Shown here in pieces: positions 1-7,689 of a DNA stretch of 15,301 nucleotides; positions within the stretch are counted from its first letter, which is position 1, and every line of letters starts with the position of its first letter. The notes under the pieces were generated by a model that saw only the letters and a program-made list of their open reading frames with translations, was not told the DNA's origin and made no database searches. A program made the translations under genes and the position numbers. The stretch lies in NCBI GenBank assembly GCA_024695315.1, contig JAILIJ010000031.1:1-15301 (forward strand), read 5' to 3'. This DNA is from Bacteroidaceae bacterium. GTDB taxonomy: Bacteria; Bacteroidota; Bacteroidia; Bacteroidales; Bacteroidaceae.

Positions 1-300
1 GAAAGGGTCATCAAAGCACGTAAGATACAAGAAGAACGATTCAAGGAACAGAAGCTCATTCATTGCAATGCCCAGATGACATCAGCACTCATGCAAAAGT
101 ATGCAACACTTGATGCAGAATGTACAACAATCCTTAGGGACGCTATGAAGCGACTAAATCTCTCTGCTCGTGCCTACGACCGTATCGTCAAAGTAGCACG
201 CACCATAGCCGATTTGGAAGGGAGTGAGAATATTAAACGCCACCACATTGCCGAAGCAGTAGGCTATCGCAGCATGGACAGGGATAATTGGTTTGAGTAG
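1..300 (+). CDS. YifB/ComM-family Mg-chelatase-like AAA+ ATPase, C-terminal end (5' partial)
   Basis: The frame is open from base 1 to a TAG stop at 298-300, so only the last 99 codons of a gene entering from the left are present. They match the helical C-terminal domain of YifB/ComM proteins (Mg_chelatase_C type). The diagnostic stretch LNLSARAYDRIVKVARTIAD, then LEGSENI and HIAEAVGYRSMDR, is the family's very conserved tail. The internal ATG at 76 is not a start, because the family similarity continues upstream of it. Family members are AAA+ ATPases of about 500 residues. ComM is reported to act as a helicase promoting branch migration during natural transformation, but the role in Bacteroidetes is not established. 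The ATPase core lies outside the window. The next gene, purL, is convergent. Confidence 0.9.
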   Translation, partial: ERVIKARKIQEERFKEQKLIHCNAQMTSALMQKYATLDAECTTILRDAMKRLNLSARAYDRIVKVARTIADLEGSENIKRHHIAEAVGYRSMDRDNWFE

Positions 301-336
301 AAGCAAAAATTACCACTTGTCATATTACGATACTTC

Positions 337-362
337 ATCCTTAAATGTGTCTTTTTAAGGAT
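337..362 (+). terminator. Possible transcription stop hairpin after yifB-like gene
   Basis: A perfect 9-bp inverted repeat, ATCCTTAAA (337-345) and TTTAAGGAT (354-362), with an 8-nt loop sits 36 nt after the stop codon. The stem is AT-rich and no U-tract follows, so it is only a weak terminator candidate. Its position is the main argument. Confidence 0.3.
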
Positions 363-387
363 AACTATATAAAATAAGGAAGCAATG

Positions 388-430
388 TTTGTTTAACAAG
401 CATTTAATGGTCGTTAAACAAGCATTAAAC
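388..430. repeat. Imperfect 18-bp direct repeat containing an inverted repeat
   Basis: Two copies of a GTT[TA]AACAAGCATT[TA]AA-type unit lie at 391-408 and 413-430, identical at 15 of 18 positions with a 22-bp period. Overlapping this, TTGTTTAAC (389-397) and GTTAAACAA (413-421) form a perfect 9-bp inverted repeat. Two-turn spacing and dyad symmetry would suit a DNA-binding protein, but no function can be assigned. Confidence 0.45.
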
Positions 431-674
431 AGACATAAACACTGCTCAATTTATTCGTATGCAGTCATATCTCGGTATGAAATTTAACGATTATACTACT
501 CAAAGTGTAACCAAGTTACTACATCGCGTCAGCTATTATAGGTCAATACCATCACTTATATGCCAAAGGAGTCCTTTTTAATTAATGATAATTCTTTGAT
601 TTTAGCGCATAAGTTTTTCAAATACTCAGCAAGTTTTTTTCTATTAGTCAGGATAAGTTATTTCAATTACCATA

Positions 675-692
675 GTGATTTTTCAAAATCAC
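675..692. repeat. 8-bp perfect hairpin with 2-nt spacer
   Basis: GTGATTTT (675-682) and AAAATCAC (685-692) are exact reverse complements separated by two bases. It lies just upstream of the larger 697-754 inverted repeat, so two palindromes stand side by side. On either strand it could act as a weak terminator or structured RNA; no assignment is possible. Confidence 0.4.
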
Positions 693-696
693 ACTG

Positions 697-763
697 TGGT
701 ACGGTTGTACCACTCAATGATACAGTCATACCATTGAATGGTACAACCGTACCATTGAATGAT
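697..763. repeat. Three 21-bp tandem units with a 16-bp perfect inverted repeat
   Basis: Three imperfect 21-bp units run 701-721, 722-742 and 743-763, each carrying a tACC[AT][CT]T[GC]AATG-like core. Units 1 and 3 are arranged so that TGGTACGGTTGTACCA (697-712) and TGGTACAACCGTACCA (739-754) are exact reverse complements. After one mismatch the stem continues with TCAATG (714-719) and CATTGA (732-737), giving a predicted 22-bp hairpin. In the plus frame the units read VVPLNDT, VIPLNGT and TVPLNDF. In a minus frame they read similar GTVVPFNG-type peptides, because each unit is nearly palindromic. This suggests the DNA or RNA structure, not a protein, is what is kept. Confidence 0.7.
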
Positions 764-969
764 TTCAAGAAATATTTCGCAAAAGGCCAAGAATTGCCCT
801 GTATGAATAAAGAAATTGTTCTGCTTTAATGAATAAAATGTTCTGCATAACGGAGGGGCATATTTTGTCGTAAACGTGTGGTCTTATTAGTACATTTCGT
901 TTTTGCATAACTTGACTTAGGGGGTTACCTTCAAAAATAAGTCAGCATTTTGCTTTTTGCATAAAAGAT

Positions 970-1007
970 AAAAAAAAGTGAGGCAACCAATTTGATTGCC
1001 TCACTTT
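970..1007 (-). terminator. Rho-independent terminator of purL
   Basis: A perfect 12-bp stem, AAAGTGAGGCAA (975-986) with TTGCCTCACTTT (996-1007), and a 9-nt loop lies 35 nt beyond the purL stop. Read on the minus strand the stem is followed by a run of T residues (complement of the A-run at 971-977). This is a textbook intrinsic terminator in the purL direction; on the plus strand no comparable U-tract follows. Confidence 0.9.
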
Positions 1008-1041
1008 CCTTATATATTATCGTTCTAAAGAGAACTATAAA

Positions 1042-4000
1042 TTACTTCTTTTTAGACTCAACCCACTTGCGAGCATTTACGAATGCCTCAATCCATGGAG
1101 TGACCTCTTCCTTACGGCGGTCTGCTGGGTAATTAGCCTGCTGCCATGGGAAGATAGCACGCTCAAGGTGTGGCATCATAGCGAGATGACGGCCATCAGA
1201 AGAACAGAGACCTGCCACGTCGTAAGTAGAACCGTTAGGGTTAGCTGGGTAACCTGAATAGTTGTACTTAGCGATTACGTTGTATTCGCTCTCTGCCTTT
1301 GGAAGACTGAAGTTTCCTTCTCCGTGAGCCACCCAGATACCGAGCTTATTGCCAGAAAGACTGCCAAACATCACGCTCTTATTCTCTGGTATAGCGAGAG
1401 AGATGAACTCAGACTCAAACTTATGAGATACGTTGTGAAGCATCTGAGCGTAGTTATGCTTATACCATACGAGGTATGAAGCATTATCAGCTGACTCAGC
1501 GCACTTCTTATCACATTCTGCATTCTTCACAAGACCAAGCTCAATCATCAACTGGCAACCGTTACATATACCGAGTGATAGAGTGTCCTCACGAGCGTAG
1601 AACGCGTCGAGAGCAGCCTTAGCCTTAGGGTTGAAGAGGAATGCACCTGCCCATCCCTTAGCTGAACCGAGGACGTCAGAGTTAGAGAAACCTCCACAGA
1701 AGACAATCATGTTGACATCCTCAAGTGTCTCACGACCACTTACGAGGTCAGTCATCATAACATCCTTAACGTCGAAGCCTGCAAGATAGAGTGAGTAAGC
1801 CATTTCACGCTCACCATTTGTACCCTTCTCACGGATAATAGCTGCCTTTATGCCTGTTCGCTCACGACGGTCAGCAGAGATGCCGTACTGGCTTAGCATA
1901 CCTGTGAAGTCTGCATTAAACTTATGCTCGATAGGCTGATTCTTGTAATTCTTGAAGCGCTCTGCAGCCATGCCATTGAAAGACTGCTTTGTGTCGAGAC
2001 GATATGATGTAGAGTACCAAATCTCACGAAGAGCATCGATATCGAATGTACGAGTGCTGCCATCCTTCTTAACTGTGATATTTCTATCGTCAGATGGAGT
2101 ACCTATAGCTGAGAATGCTACACCTGCCTTCTCAAGGATAGCCTCAACCTCTTCCTTCTTATCGTTTGCAACCTGGATTACAACACCTGGATTCTCAGCG
2201 AAGAGAACCTTCACGATGTCCTTCTCAGCTATTCCTGCAAGGTTAGCCTCGATACCACCCTTCTGATTTGCGAATGTCATTTCGAGGAGAGTTGTGATAA
2301 GACCACCTGCACTAATATCATGACCAGCAAGGAGAAGCTCGTTATTTACAAGTTCCTGAACTGCGAGGAACGCATCGCGGAAATACTCTGGGTTCTGAAC
2401 TGTAGGAACGTCGCTACCTACCTTACCAAGTGTCTGAGCAAAGGCTGAGCCACCAAGTTTAAGAGTATCGAATGAGAAGTCGATATGATAGAGAGTAGTG
2501 TTCTTATCGTTAACGAGTACTGGGCTTACCACCTTCTTTACGTCGCTAACCTCACCACCAGAAGATACGATAACAGTACCAGGGCTGACAATCTTGCTTC
2601 CGTCAGGATACTTCTGAGTCATAGAGAGAGAGTCCTTACCTGTTGGTACATTAACCTGAAGTGCGCAGCAGAAGTCTGAGAGAGCCTCAACACCTGCATA
2701 GAGACGTGCATCCTCACCCTTCTGTGAGCGGCATGGCCACATCCAGTTTGCAGAAAGACTTACAGAATCGAGTCCTTCAGCAAGAGGAGCCCAAACAAGG
2801 TTTGTGAGAGACTCTGCTACAGAAAGTACAGAACCAGCAGCTGGGTCAGCAAGACCTGCCTGTGGAGCATGACCGATGGCTGTAGCAATACCCTTTGTGC
2901 CGCGGTAGTCGAGAGCAACTACACCACAGTCAGAAAGTGGAAGCTGAATCTCACCCTGACACTGCTGACGTGCTATCTTACCTGTTACGGAACGGTCAAC
3001 CTTGTTTGTTAACCAGTCCTTACAAGCTACAGCCTCAAGTTGGAGCACATTCTCAAGGTACTTGTCGATATCGTTGAATGAATATGTTGCATCCTCATAT
3101 TTGCGAACGACAGTCTCGTCACGCATGTATGTCTTTGGAGAGTGACCGAACATCTGAGCCACATCGAGATCGAATGGACGAACGCCATCACCCTGTTGGA
3201 ATGCGAAGTGAGCATCACCAGTAGTCTCACCTACAACGTATAGTGGAGCGCGCTCACGCTCAGCAATCTTACGTACATGCTCGATATGCTTCTCGTCGAT
3301 AAGGAGACCCATACGCTCCTGTGACTCGTTAGCGATAATTTCCTTTGAAGATAATGTCTGGTCGCCAATTGGGAGCTTAGTCATGTCGATAAGTCCACCA
3401 CATTCCTCAACAAGCTCAGAAAGACAGTTGACGTGACCTGCTGAACCGTGGTCGTGGATAGAAACAACAGGGTTGACATCTTCCTCACAGAGAGCACGCA
3501 CAAGGTTGCTGGCACGCTTCTGCATCTCTGGGTTTGCTCGCTGAACTGCGTTAAGCTCGATACCAGAAGAGTAGCGACCAGTATCTACAGATGATACAGA
3601 ACCACCACCAAGACCGATGCGGTAGTTATCACCACCTACAACGACAACCTTATTACCCTTCTGAGGCTCACCCTTGAGACAGTCACGCTTAGTACCGTAA
3701 CCTACACCACCTGCAAGCATGATAACTTTATCGTAGCCATACTGCTCAGTTGTGTCGCCCTGCTTCTCAGCATGTTCAAATGTGAGTACAGAACCACAGA
3801 TAAGTGGCTGTCCGAACTTATTACCGAAGTCAGAAGCACCATTTGATGCCTTAATAAGAATCTGTTCTGGAGTCTGATAGAGCCACTTACGGATAGGAAG
3901 AATCTCCTCCCATGGACGGATGTCGCCATCCTTGTCAGACTTAGTCCACTTAGCATAGCTGTGAGGCTGGCTTGGTGCAACACCATTACGTGGGTAAGAA

Positions 4001-4869
4001 GTCATGTAAACGGCAGTACCAGCTATAGGCCATGAACCGACACCACCACCCATACGGTCACGAATCTCACCACCTGTACCAGTAGCGGCACCATTGAAAG
4101 GCTCTACGGTAGTTGGGAAGTTGTGAGTCTCAGCCTTAAGAGAGATGACAGACTCAATATCCTTAACTTCGAAATAGTCAGAAGTAGAATGATCCTTTGG
4201 AGCGAACTGCTCAACCACAGGGCCCTGGCTGAATGCCACATTATCTTTATATGCAGAAAGAATCTTATTAGGATTCTCCTGAGTAGTCTTCTTGATCATT
4301 TGGAAAAGTGAAGATTCCTTTTCCTTACCATCAATAATGAATGTACCGCCGAAAATCTTGTGGCGGCAATGCTCTGAGTTAATCTGAGCGAAACCGAACA
4401 CCTCTGAGTCGGTAAGCTTACGTCCGAGCTGCCCCTCCACCTTGTGAAGATATTCAATCTCTTCTGGAGAAAGAGCAAGTCCTTCCTTCTCGTTGTACTC
4501 CTCAAGGTTCTCGATATGAACGATAGGAGCAGGCTTGATGTTAACAGTAAAGATATCCTGATCCAGTCCCTTGTACATTCGCTGAAGCATAGGGTCATGC
4601 TCAGCATCCTCACTCTCTACAGGGAAATACTCCTCAATACGCTTAACGCCTGCGATGCTCATGTTCTGAGTAATCTCCACAGCGTTAGTACTCCAAGGAG
4701 TAATCATCTCGCGTCGAGGACCTACGAAGAAACCGTCAAGCTTTTGTCCGTTGAGTACTTGAGCTTCACCATACAGCCAGCAAAGCTCGTTTACCTCATC
4801 TGCAGAGAGTTCATGATCAACACTTGTTGCGATGACACTCTGCGAAGGTGTTCTGAAAAAATAAATCAT
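1042..4869 (-). CDS. purL: Phosphoribosylformylglycinamidine synthase, single-chain large form
   Basis: This cytosolic enzyme converts FGAR, glutamine and ATP to FGAM in the fourth step of de novo purine synthesis. At 1275 aa it is the single-polypeptide form (E. coli PurL is about 1295 aa), with no need for separate PurS and PurQ. Domains in order are the PurS-like N-terminus and linker (about 1-200), two AIRS-like synthetase halves, with the conserved KAETHNFPT motif at about 245-253 and GGGVGSW shortly after, then a class I glutamine amidotransferase from about 1010 to the end. The nucleophile Cys1102 lies in GICNGCQ; His1234 and Glu1236 in MMPHLERAIFPWQ complete the triad. The ATG gives the expected N-terminus (IYFFRTPSQ). 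It stands alone on its strand with its own terminator and probable promoter. It appears intact. Confidence 0.97.
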   Translation of the reverse strand: MIYFFRTPSQSVIATSVDHELSADEVNELCWLYGEAQVLNGQKLDGFFVGPRREMITPWSTNAVEITQNMSIAGVKRIEEYFPVESEDAEHDPMLQRMYKGLDQDIFTVNIKPAPIVHIENLEEYNEKEGLALSPEEIEYLHKVEGQLGRKLTDSEVFGFAQINSEHCRHKIFGGTFIIDGKEKESSLFQMIKKTTQENPNKILSAYKDNVAFSQGPVVEQFAPKDHSTSDYFEVKDIESVISLKAETHNFPTTVEPFNGAATGTGGEIRDRMGGGVGSWPIAGTAVYMTSYPRNGVAPSQPHSYAKWTKSDKDGDIRPWEEILPIRKWLYQTPEQILIKASNGASDFGNKFGQPLICGSVLTFEHAEKQGDTTEQYGYDKVIMLAGGVGYGTKRDCLKGEPQKGNKVVVVGGDNYRIGLGGGSVSSVDTGRYSSGIELNAVQRANPEMQKRASNLVRALCEEDVNPVVSIHDHGSAGHVNCLSELVEECGGLIDMTKLPIGDQTLSSKEIIANESQERMGLLIDEKHIEHVRKIAERERAPLYVVGETTGDAHFAFQQGDGVRPFDLDVAQMFGHSPKTYMRDETVVRKYEDATYSFNDIDKYLENVLQLEAVACKDWLTNKVDRSVTGKIARQQCQGEIQLPLSDCGVVALDYRGTKGIATAIGHAPQAGLADPAAGSVLSVAESLTNLVWAPLAEGLDSVSLSANWMWPCRSQKGEDARLYAGVEALSDFCCALQVNVPTGKDSLSMTQKYPDGSKIVSPGTVIVSSGGEVSDVKKVVSPVLVNDKNTTLYHIDFSFDTLKLGGSAFAQTLGKVGSDVPTVQNPEYFRDAFLAVQELVNNELLLAGHDISAGGLITTLLEMTFANQKGGIEANLAGIAEKDIVKVLFAENPGVVIQVANDKKEEVEAILEKAGVAFSAIGTPSDDRNITVKKDGSTRTFDIDALREIWYSTSYRLDTKQSFNGMAAERFKNYKNQPIEHKFNADFTGMLSQYGISADRRERTGIKAAIIREKGTNGEREMAYSLYLAGFDVKDVMMTDLVSGRETLEDVNMIVFCGGFSNSDVLGSAKGWAGAFLFNPKAKAALDAFYAREDTLSLGICNGCQLMIELGLVKNAECDKKCAESADNASYLVWYKHNYAQMLHNVSHKFESEFISLAIPENKSVMFGSLSGNKLGIWVAHGEGNFSLPKAESEYNVIAKYNYSGYPANPNGSTYDVAGLCSSDGRHLAMMPHLERAIFPWQQANYPADRRKEEVTPWIEAFVNARKWVESKKK

Positions 4870-4915
4870 AACTTATGTGGTATGAATTATAAAATTTGTT
4901 ATTGCAATATGGCTG

Positions 4916-4945
4916 CAAAGTTACTAAAAAGTTACGAGTTACAAG
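4916..4945 (-). promoter_or_regulatory. Probable purL promoter (Bacteroidetes type)
   Basis: On the minus strand TAACTTTG (4916-4923) matches the Bacteroidetes -7 consensus TAnnTTTG. CTTG (4942-4945), 18 nt further upstream, is a 3-of-4 match to the -33 TTTG element. Transcription would begin near 4908, giving a leader of about 40 nt. GTAAC-like units recur between and around the two elements (4920-4948) and could be part of an operator, but I recognise no known purine regulator site. Confidence 0.55.
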
Positions 4946-5135
4946 TTATGATTTGTGATTTATTGAAGATAACTTCTATATGTTATGTATTTACAGGGGG
5001 GAAAAACTATAAAAACGCGTTCTCCAACTTTCAACTTCGTAATAGTTTTCATGCTTCTTATATTTGCTCTGTTGTCCTATTAGCAGTTCGTTTATTACAG
5101 AATCCTTTCCCTTTCATGATTTTGCATCTGGAAAT

Positions 5136-5181
5136 AGGTTTAGTTTAGTCATCTTTATATAAAACGAACTAAACTAAACCT
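5136..5181. repeat. 14-bp perfect inverted repeat
   Basis: AGGTTTAGTTTAGT (5136-5149) and ACTAAACTAAACCT (5168-5181) are exact reverse complements with an 18-nt loop. Each arm is itself a repeat of GTTTA. No U-tract follows on either strand. It may help end the ECF operon transcript arriving on the minus strand, or mark the edge of a lost element. Confidence 0.55.
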
Positions 5182-5272
5182 GTATATTTCTATAAGTTGT
5201 AAGGAATATATTATTGCATTTCGTTCAGCGATCTGCAAACGTGTTTGCGAGACTCTCTCTTAATCGAATTTT

Positions 5273-5350
5273 TCATTGAATAATGGAAGCCATCTCCCCC
5301 TGCCCATCCATTGCAACTAAGGCAAGAAGAATGGTGATGATAGCTTTCAT
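5273..5350 (-). pseudogene. Orphan signal-peptide remnant (25 codons)
   Basis: A 25-codon minus-strand frame begins MKAIITILLALVAMDGQGE and stops after MASIIQ. The basic start, hydrophobic core and GQG ending resemble the signal peptides that precede secreted thioredoxin-like and related beta-domain proteins in Prevotella (recalled similarity, not searched). Nothing mature follows, so I read it as the broken 5' end of a lost secreted-protein gene, perhaps a relative of the exported protein encoded just upstream at 5462-6637. It could alternatively be a genuine small hydrophobic peptide. Confidence 0.4.
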
Positions 5351-5368
5351 TATATTTTTAGTTTTATC

Positions 5369-5412
5369 GGGTAAAGCACAGAACGCAATCACTGCGACCT
5401 GTGCCCTTTCCC
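5369..5412 (-). other. GC-rich hairpin between the ECF operon and the orphan signal peptide
   Basis: GCACAG (5376-5381) pairs with CTGTGC (5399-5404). Inside, CGCA (5384-5387) pairs with TGCG (5393-5396) around a 5-nt loop, and outside GGG/AAA can pair with TTT/CCC with small bulges. It lies 49 nt downstream of the 5462-6637 stop and 18 nt upstream of the orphan ATG at 5350 on the minus strand. It could be a terminator without a U-tract, an attenuator or an RNA-stabilising end. Confidence 0.4.
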
Positions 5413-5461
5413 GGGTAACAAAACTAACTTATTTATTAAACTTCATAAGAAAATCTTCAGT

Positions 5462-6637
5462 TTATTTTACAACCACACGTGGATGGTATTCGAATAGTGA
5501 CTGATTCTTACGCAGTTCATCCACGCTCAAATTGGAGATGGTCGTACCACTCCAGTTGGCACCCCAAGCCTTGAAAGGCTCACCTTCAGGCACGATGTAG
5601 TTAATGGTCTCCACGTCTGGTGTCAACGGCTCGTAGACTTTCACAAAGGCAATCCAGTCGCCAGTGTTGCCTCTTACCCAGAAGATATTACCATTAGGAT
5701 AGTCCTGCACCTCCTTCAACTTGAATACATGCCCATTGTTGTCAAACAGAATGTCATTGGGCCCTTCGCAAAAATATTCGCGTGTCCAGTTTTGTTCACG
5801 AGCAATAGCCAGATAGGTAGCATCAGGTGTGAGCCAAAGCGCCATTGCTTCATGCTTCAAAGGTTTGATTAGATGAACATCAGTATATTCAGCCCACGAC
5901 TCACTGTTGTCCTTATTGTAATTGTTAGCCTGACGAATCATTTGCGGTTTATGGAACTGTGGCGCCTTGTCGTATGTCATCATTGTTGCGCGATCATGAT
6001 CAACTCTGTTGATAGCGTACTTCTGGTCACCATTCAGCCACCAGTTAGGCACACCATAGATATAGACTTTACGTGTTTCTGGTCGCAGTGGTGGAAAGTA
6101 GATACGGAAATCAACAATTTCGTCTTTGGATGCTCTGAAACAGAAATACTGTTCCCAGTTGTCGGGCTCAGAGCGTCGCGCCCTATATTGCACACCCGTC
6201 TCGGCGTCTACAATGGCCGTTTCATCCGAAGCGAGCCAGAAATTAGTGATGGCATCTGCAGGCATCTGCAGATAGCAATGCAGCACCGTCTCATTATTTT
6301 CTTCTGTGAGCACCCATGATAACGGCACAAGTTGACGGTCTTCCCTAATGTCAGTATCTGCTCCAATCTGAGTTCCGAGGGTATGATCGGTGGTAATGAC
6401 GCTTTCTGCCCACTTATCATCACGTCCTTTCTTGTGTTTGTTTTCAGTATTCCCCCATTTTACAGTATTCAGTCCTGTCTTTTCATCCTTGACAGGTGTC
6501 TCATATCCAAACCAATACTTATATCCTTCGTTAAGGATGTTTACTGAATTAACTGCTTGAGGTGTGGAGTCCTGTGCCTTGATGCTTGCGCTCAGGGCAA
6601 CAATGATAGCGGTTAAAAATAATCTATTGTATTTCAT
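5462..6637 (-). CDS. Exported protein with duplicated beta-rich domain, third gene of ECF operon
   Basis: I do not recognise a named family for this 391-aa protein. Residues 1-21 are a typical signal peptide (MKYNRLFLTAIIVALSASIKA), so it is exported, and no lipobox is seen. The mature part appears to contain the same domain twice, at about 118-200 and 261-362. Both copies have a beta-strand-rich pattern ending in a shared motif, DFRIYFPPLRPETRKVYIYG in the first and AFVKVYEPLTPDVETINYIV in the second, each followed by an aromatic-rich stretch (VPNWW; WGANWSG). This ending recalls the N-terminal domain found before thioredoxin domains in secreted Prevotella proteins (recalled, not searched). 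Its ATG overlaps the previous gene's stop by 4 nt (ATGA), implying translational coupling. It may be the sensor partner or effector of the sigma system. Confidence 0.85.
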   Translation of the reverse strand: MKYNRLFLTAIIVALSASIKAQDSTPQAVNSVNILNEGYKYWFGYETPVKDEKTGLNTVKWGNTENKHKKGRDDKWAESVITTDHTLGTQIGADTDIREDRQLVPLSWVLTEENNETVLHCYLQMPADAITNFWLASDETAIVDAETGVQYRARRSEPDNWEQYFCFRASKDEIVDFRIYFPPLRPETRKVYIYGVPNWWLNGDQKYAINRVDHDRATMMTYDKAPQFHKPQMIRQANNYNKDNSESWAEYTDVHLIKPLKHEAMALWLTPDATYLAIAREQNWTREYFCEGPNDILFDNNGHVFKLKEVQDYPNGNIFWVRGNTGDWIAFVKVYEPLTPDVETINYIVPEGEPFKAWGANWSGTTISNLSVDELRKNQSLFEYHPRVVVK

Positions 6638-7689
6638 AATTCAAATGTTTTGTTTGTATGAGTAATTTTTTCTTTAAAATCTTGAAAGCAAGCTAACGAA
6701 ACACTGACATCAATCGGCGAGTGAGTGGCAAAGAGAATAATTCTGCCTCCGATGATGCGCTCAGCCAGCCATAAGTATTTCATGCCGAGCCGATGGTCTT
6801 CCAAACAGAATAGCAGTTGCTGTTGAGAGATGCTCAGCTGATAGCCAGGACTTTTGTAATCATACCAGCATGCAACTTGCAGCATGCGGTCGAATAGTCT
6901 TATCTTACAGTTGTCTGGGAACACGTAGGCTGTGTTCATGATGGTGGAATCGTTACTATTACTGCTGCAATCTAGTTCTTCACCTTTTATATGATTATAT
7001 GCTGCCAAATTCCTGATGAACTCATCTACGCGTGCTGGAGCCTTATAAACAGAGTCTTCTGTAATTTCATGAGAAGCATATATGAGCTTTGCTTCGACGG
7101 CTTCTTCTTTGTACATATATTGTTTCTCGTCGTTACGTGGCACGCTCGGCTTATCTTCTGATATCTGTTTGGGTGAAGCTGCAGTTTGCTCAACAGTCTT
7201 AGGTTTGACAACTTCCGCCAGCATAGGCATGGTGTACTGAATAGAAGGGAGCATATCACTCTTCTTTTTCTGCAGACTGATGCTATCACGCTGAGTTGTT
7301 GTCTGCTGTGCTACAACTATAGTTTTAGCTGGTTCTTCGTCGTTGATAAAAAAAGTGAAACTAATTAGAAGTGCAATGCTGGCTGCAACACCCACAAAGC
7401 CCCATCGAAGTGCAATTATCTTTGGCTTTTCCCTGACTGCCTTGGGAAGCATCCTTATCTTCCCATCATCTATGCCGTTAAGTTGTTCTGACGTATTGTT
7501 TTCCAATTCAATATCCACCTCACCGCTATCGAATAGCGCGAACATCTCTTTATACTCCTGCCATTCTTCACTCACTTCATGAGTGCGGAAGTATTCAGCC
7601 AATGCACGTTCCTCTTCCAGACTGCTCTCTCCAGACATGAACCTGCCAAGCAGTTGGCCTATTTCTTGTATGTCATTCTGTCTATTCAT
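6634..7689 (-). CDS. Putative anti-sigma factor, single-pass membrane protein
   Basis: This is a 351-aa protein with a charged cytoplasmic N-terminus (1-92, starting MNRQNDIQEIGQLLGRFMSG), one membrane segment at about 93-115 (RWGFVGVAASIALLISFTFF), a long Thr/Lys/Pro-rich periplasmic linker (about 116-215) and a C-terminal periplasmic domain (about 225-351). The N-terminus, with its GESSLEEERALAEYF motif, resembles the short helical sigma-binding region of Bacteroidetes anti-sigma and regulator proteins. The gene begins inside the sigma gene (8-nt overlap ATGAATAG). The architecture and position fit a membrane anti-sigma factor, but it lacks the FecR-like periplasmic domain typical of SusCD-linked systems, and no TonB transporter is nearby. 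The C-terminal domain (IRLFDRMLQVACWYD) is unrecognised. Confidence 0.7.
   Translation of the reverse strand: MNRQNDIQEIGQLLGRFMSGESSLEEERALAEYFRTHEVSEEWQEYKEMFALFDSGEVDIELENNTSEQLNGIDDGKIRMLPKAVREKPKIIALRWGFVGVAASIALLISFTFFINDEEPAKTIVVAQQTTTQRDSISLQKKKSDMLPSIQYTMPMLAEVVKPKTVEQTAASPKQISEDKPSVPRNDEKQYMYKEEAVEAKLIYASHEITEDSVYKAPARVDEFIRNLAAYNHIKGEELDCSSNSNDSTIMNTAYVFPDNCKIRLFDRMLQVACWYDYKSPGYQLSISQQQLLFCLEDHRLGMKYLWLAERIIGGRIILFATHSPIDVSVSLACFQDFKEKITHTNKTFEL

Larger units (their letters stand above)
301..1041. other. Gene-poor gap between convergent yifB-like gene and purL
   Basis: No reading frame here looks like a convincing protein. An 89-codon plus-strand frame at 560-829 (starting MPKESFLIND) has no Shine-Dalgarno site and low-complexity content. 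Its only notable part is a seven-residue repeat ([T][VT][VI]PLN[DG]) that follows from a DNA repeat at 701-763. The gap otherwise holds a hairpin after the yifB stop, a repeat pair near 390-430, two adjacent hairpins at 675-754, three copies of TGCATAA (845-851, 904-910, 958-964) and the purL terminator. I read it as non-coding or decayed DNA; a short real gene at 560-829 remains possible but unlikely. Confidence 0.5.
4870..5461. other. Gap between purL and the ECF operon
   Basis: This 592-bp gap lies between two minus-strand transcription units. It holds the purL promoter, an inverted repeat at 5136-5181, a short minus-strand frame that looks like a lone signal peptide (5273-5350) and a hairpin at 5369-5412. 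No full-length gene is visible. The long plus-strand frame running out of purL to about 5148 is antisense to purL and has no coding character. Confidence 0.6.

Noticed and set aside
560..829. 89-codon plus-strand reading frame between yifB-like gene and purL
   Set aside because: It has no ribosome-binding site, no recognisable domain and biased AT-rich content. Its only pattern is the translation of a near-palindromic DNA repeat that gives similar peptides on the other strand.
4444..5148. 234-codon plus-strand reading frame
   Set aside because: More than half lies antisense to the well-supported purL gene, and the remainder crosses the purL promoter. Its residue make-up shows no protein-like pattern.
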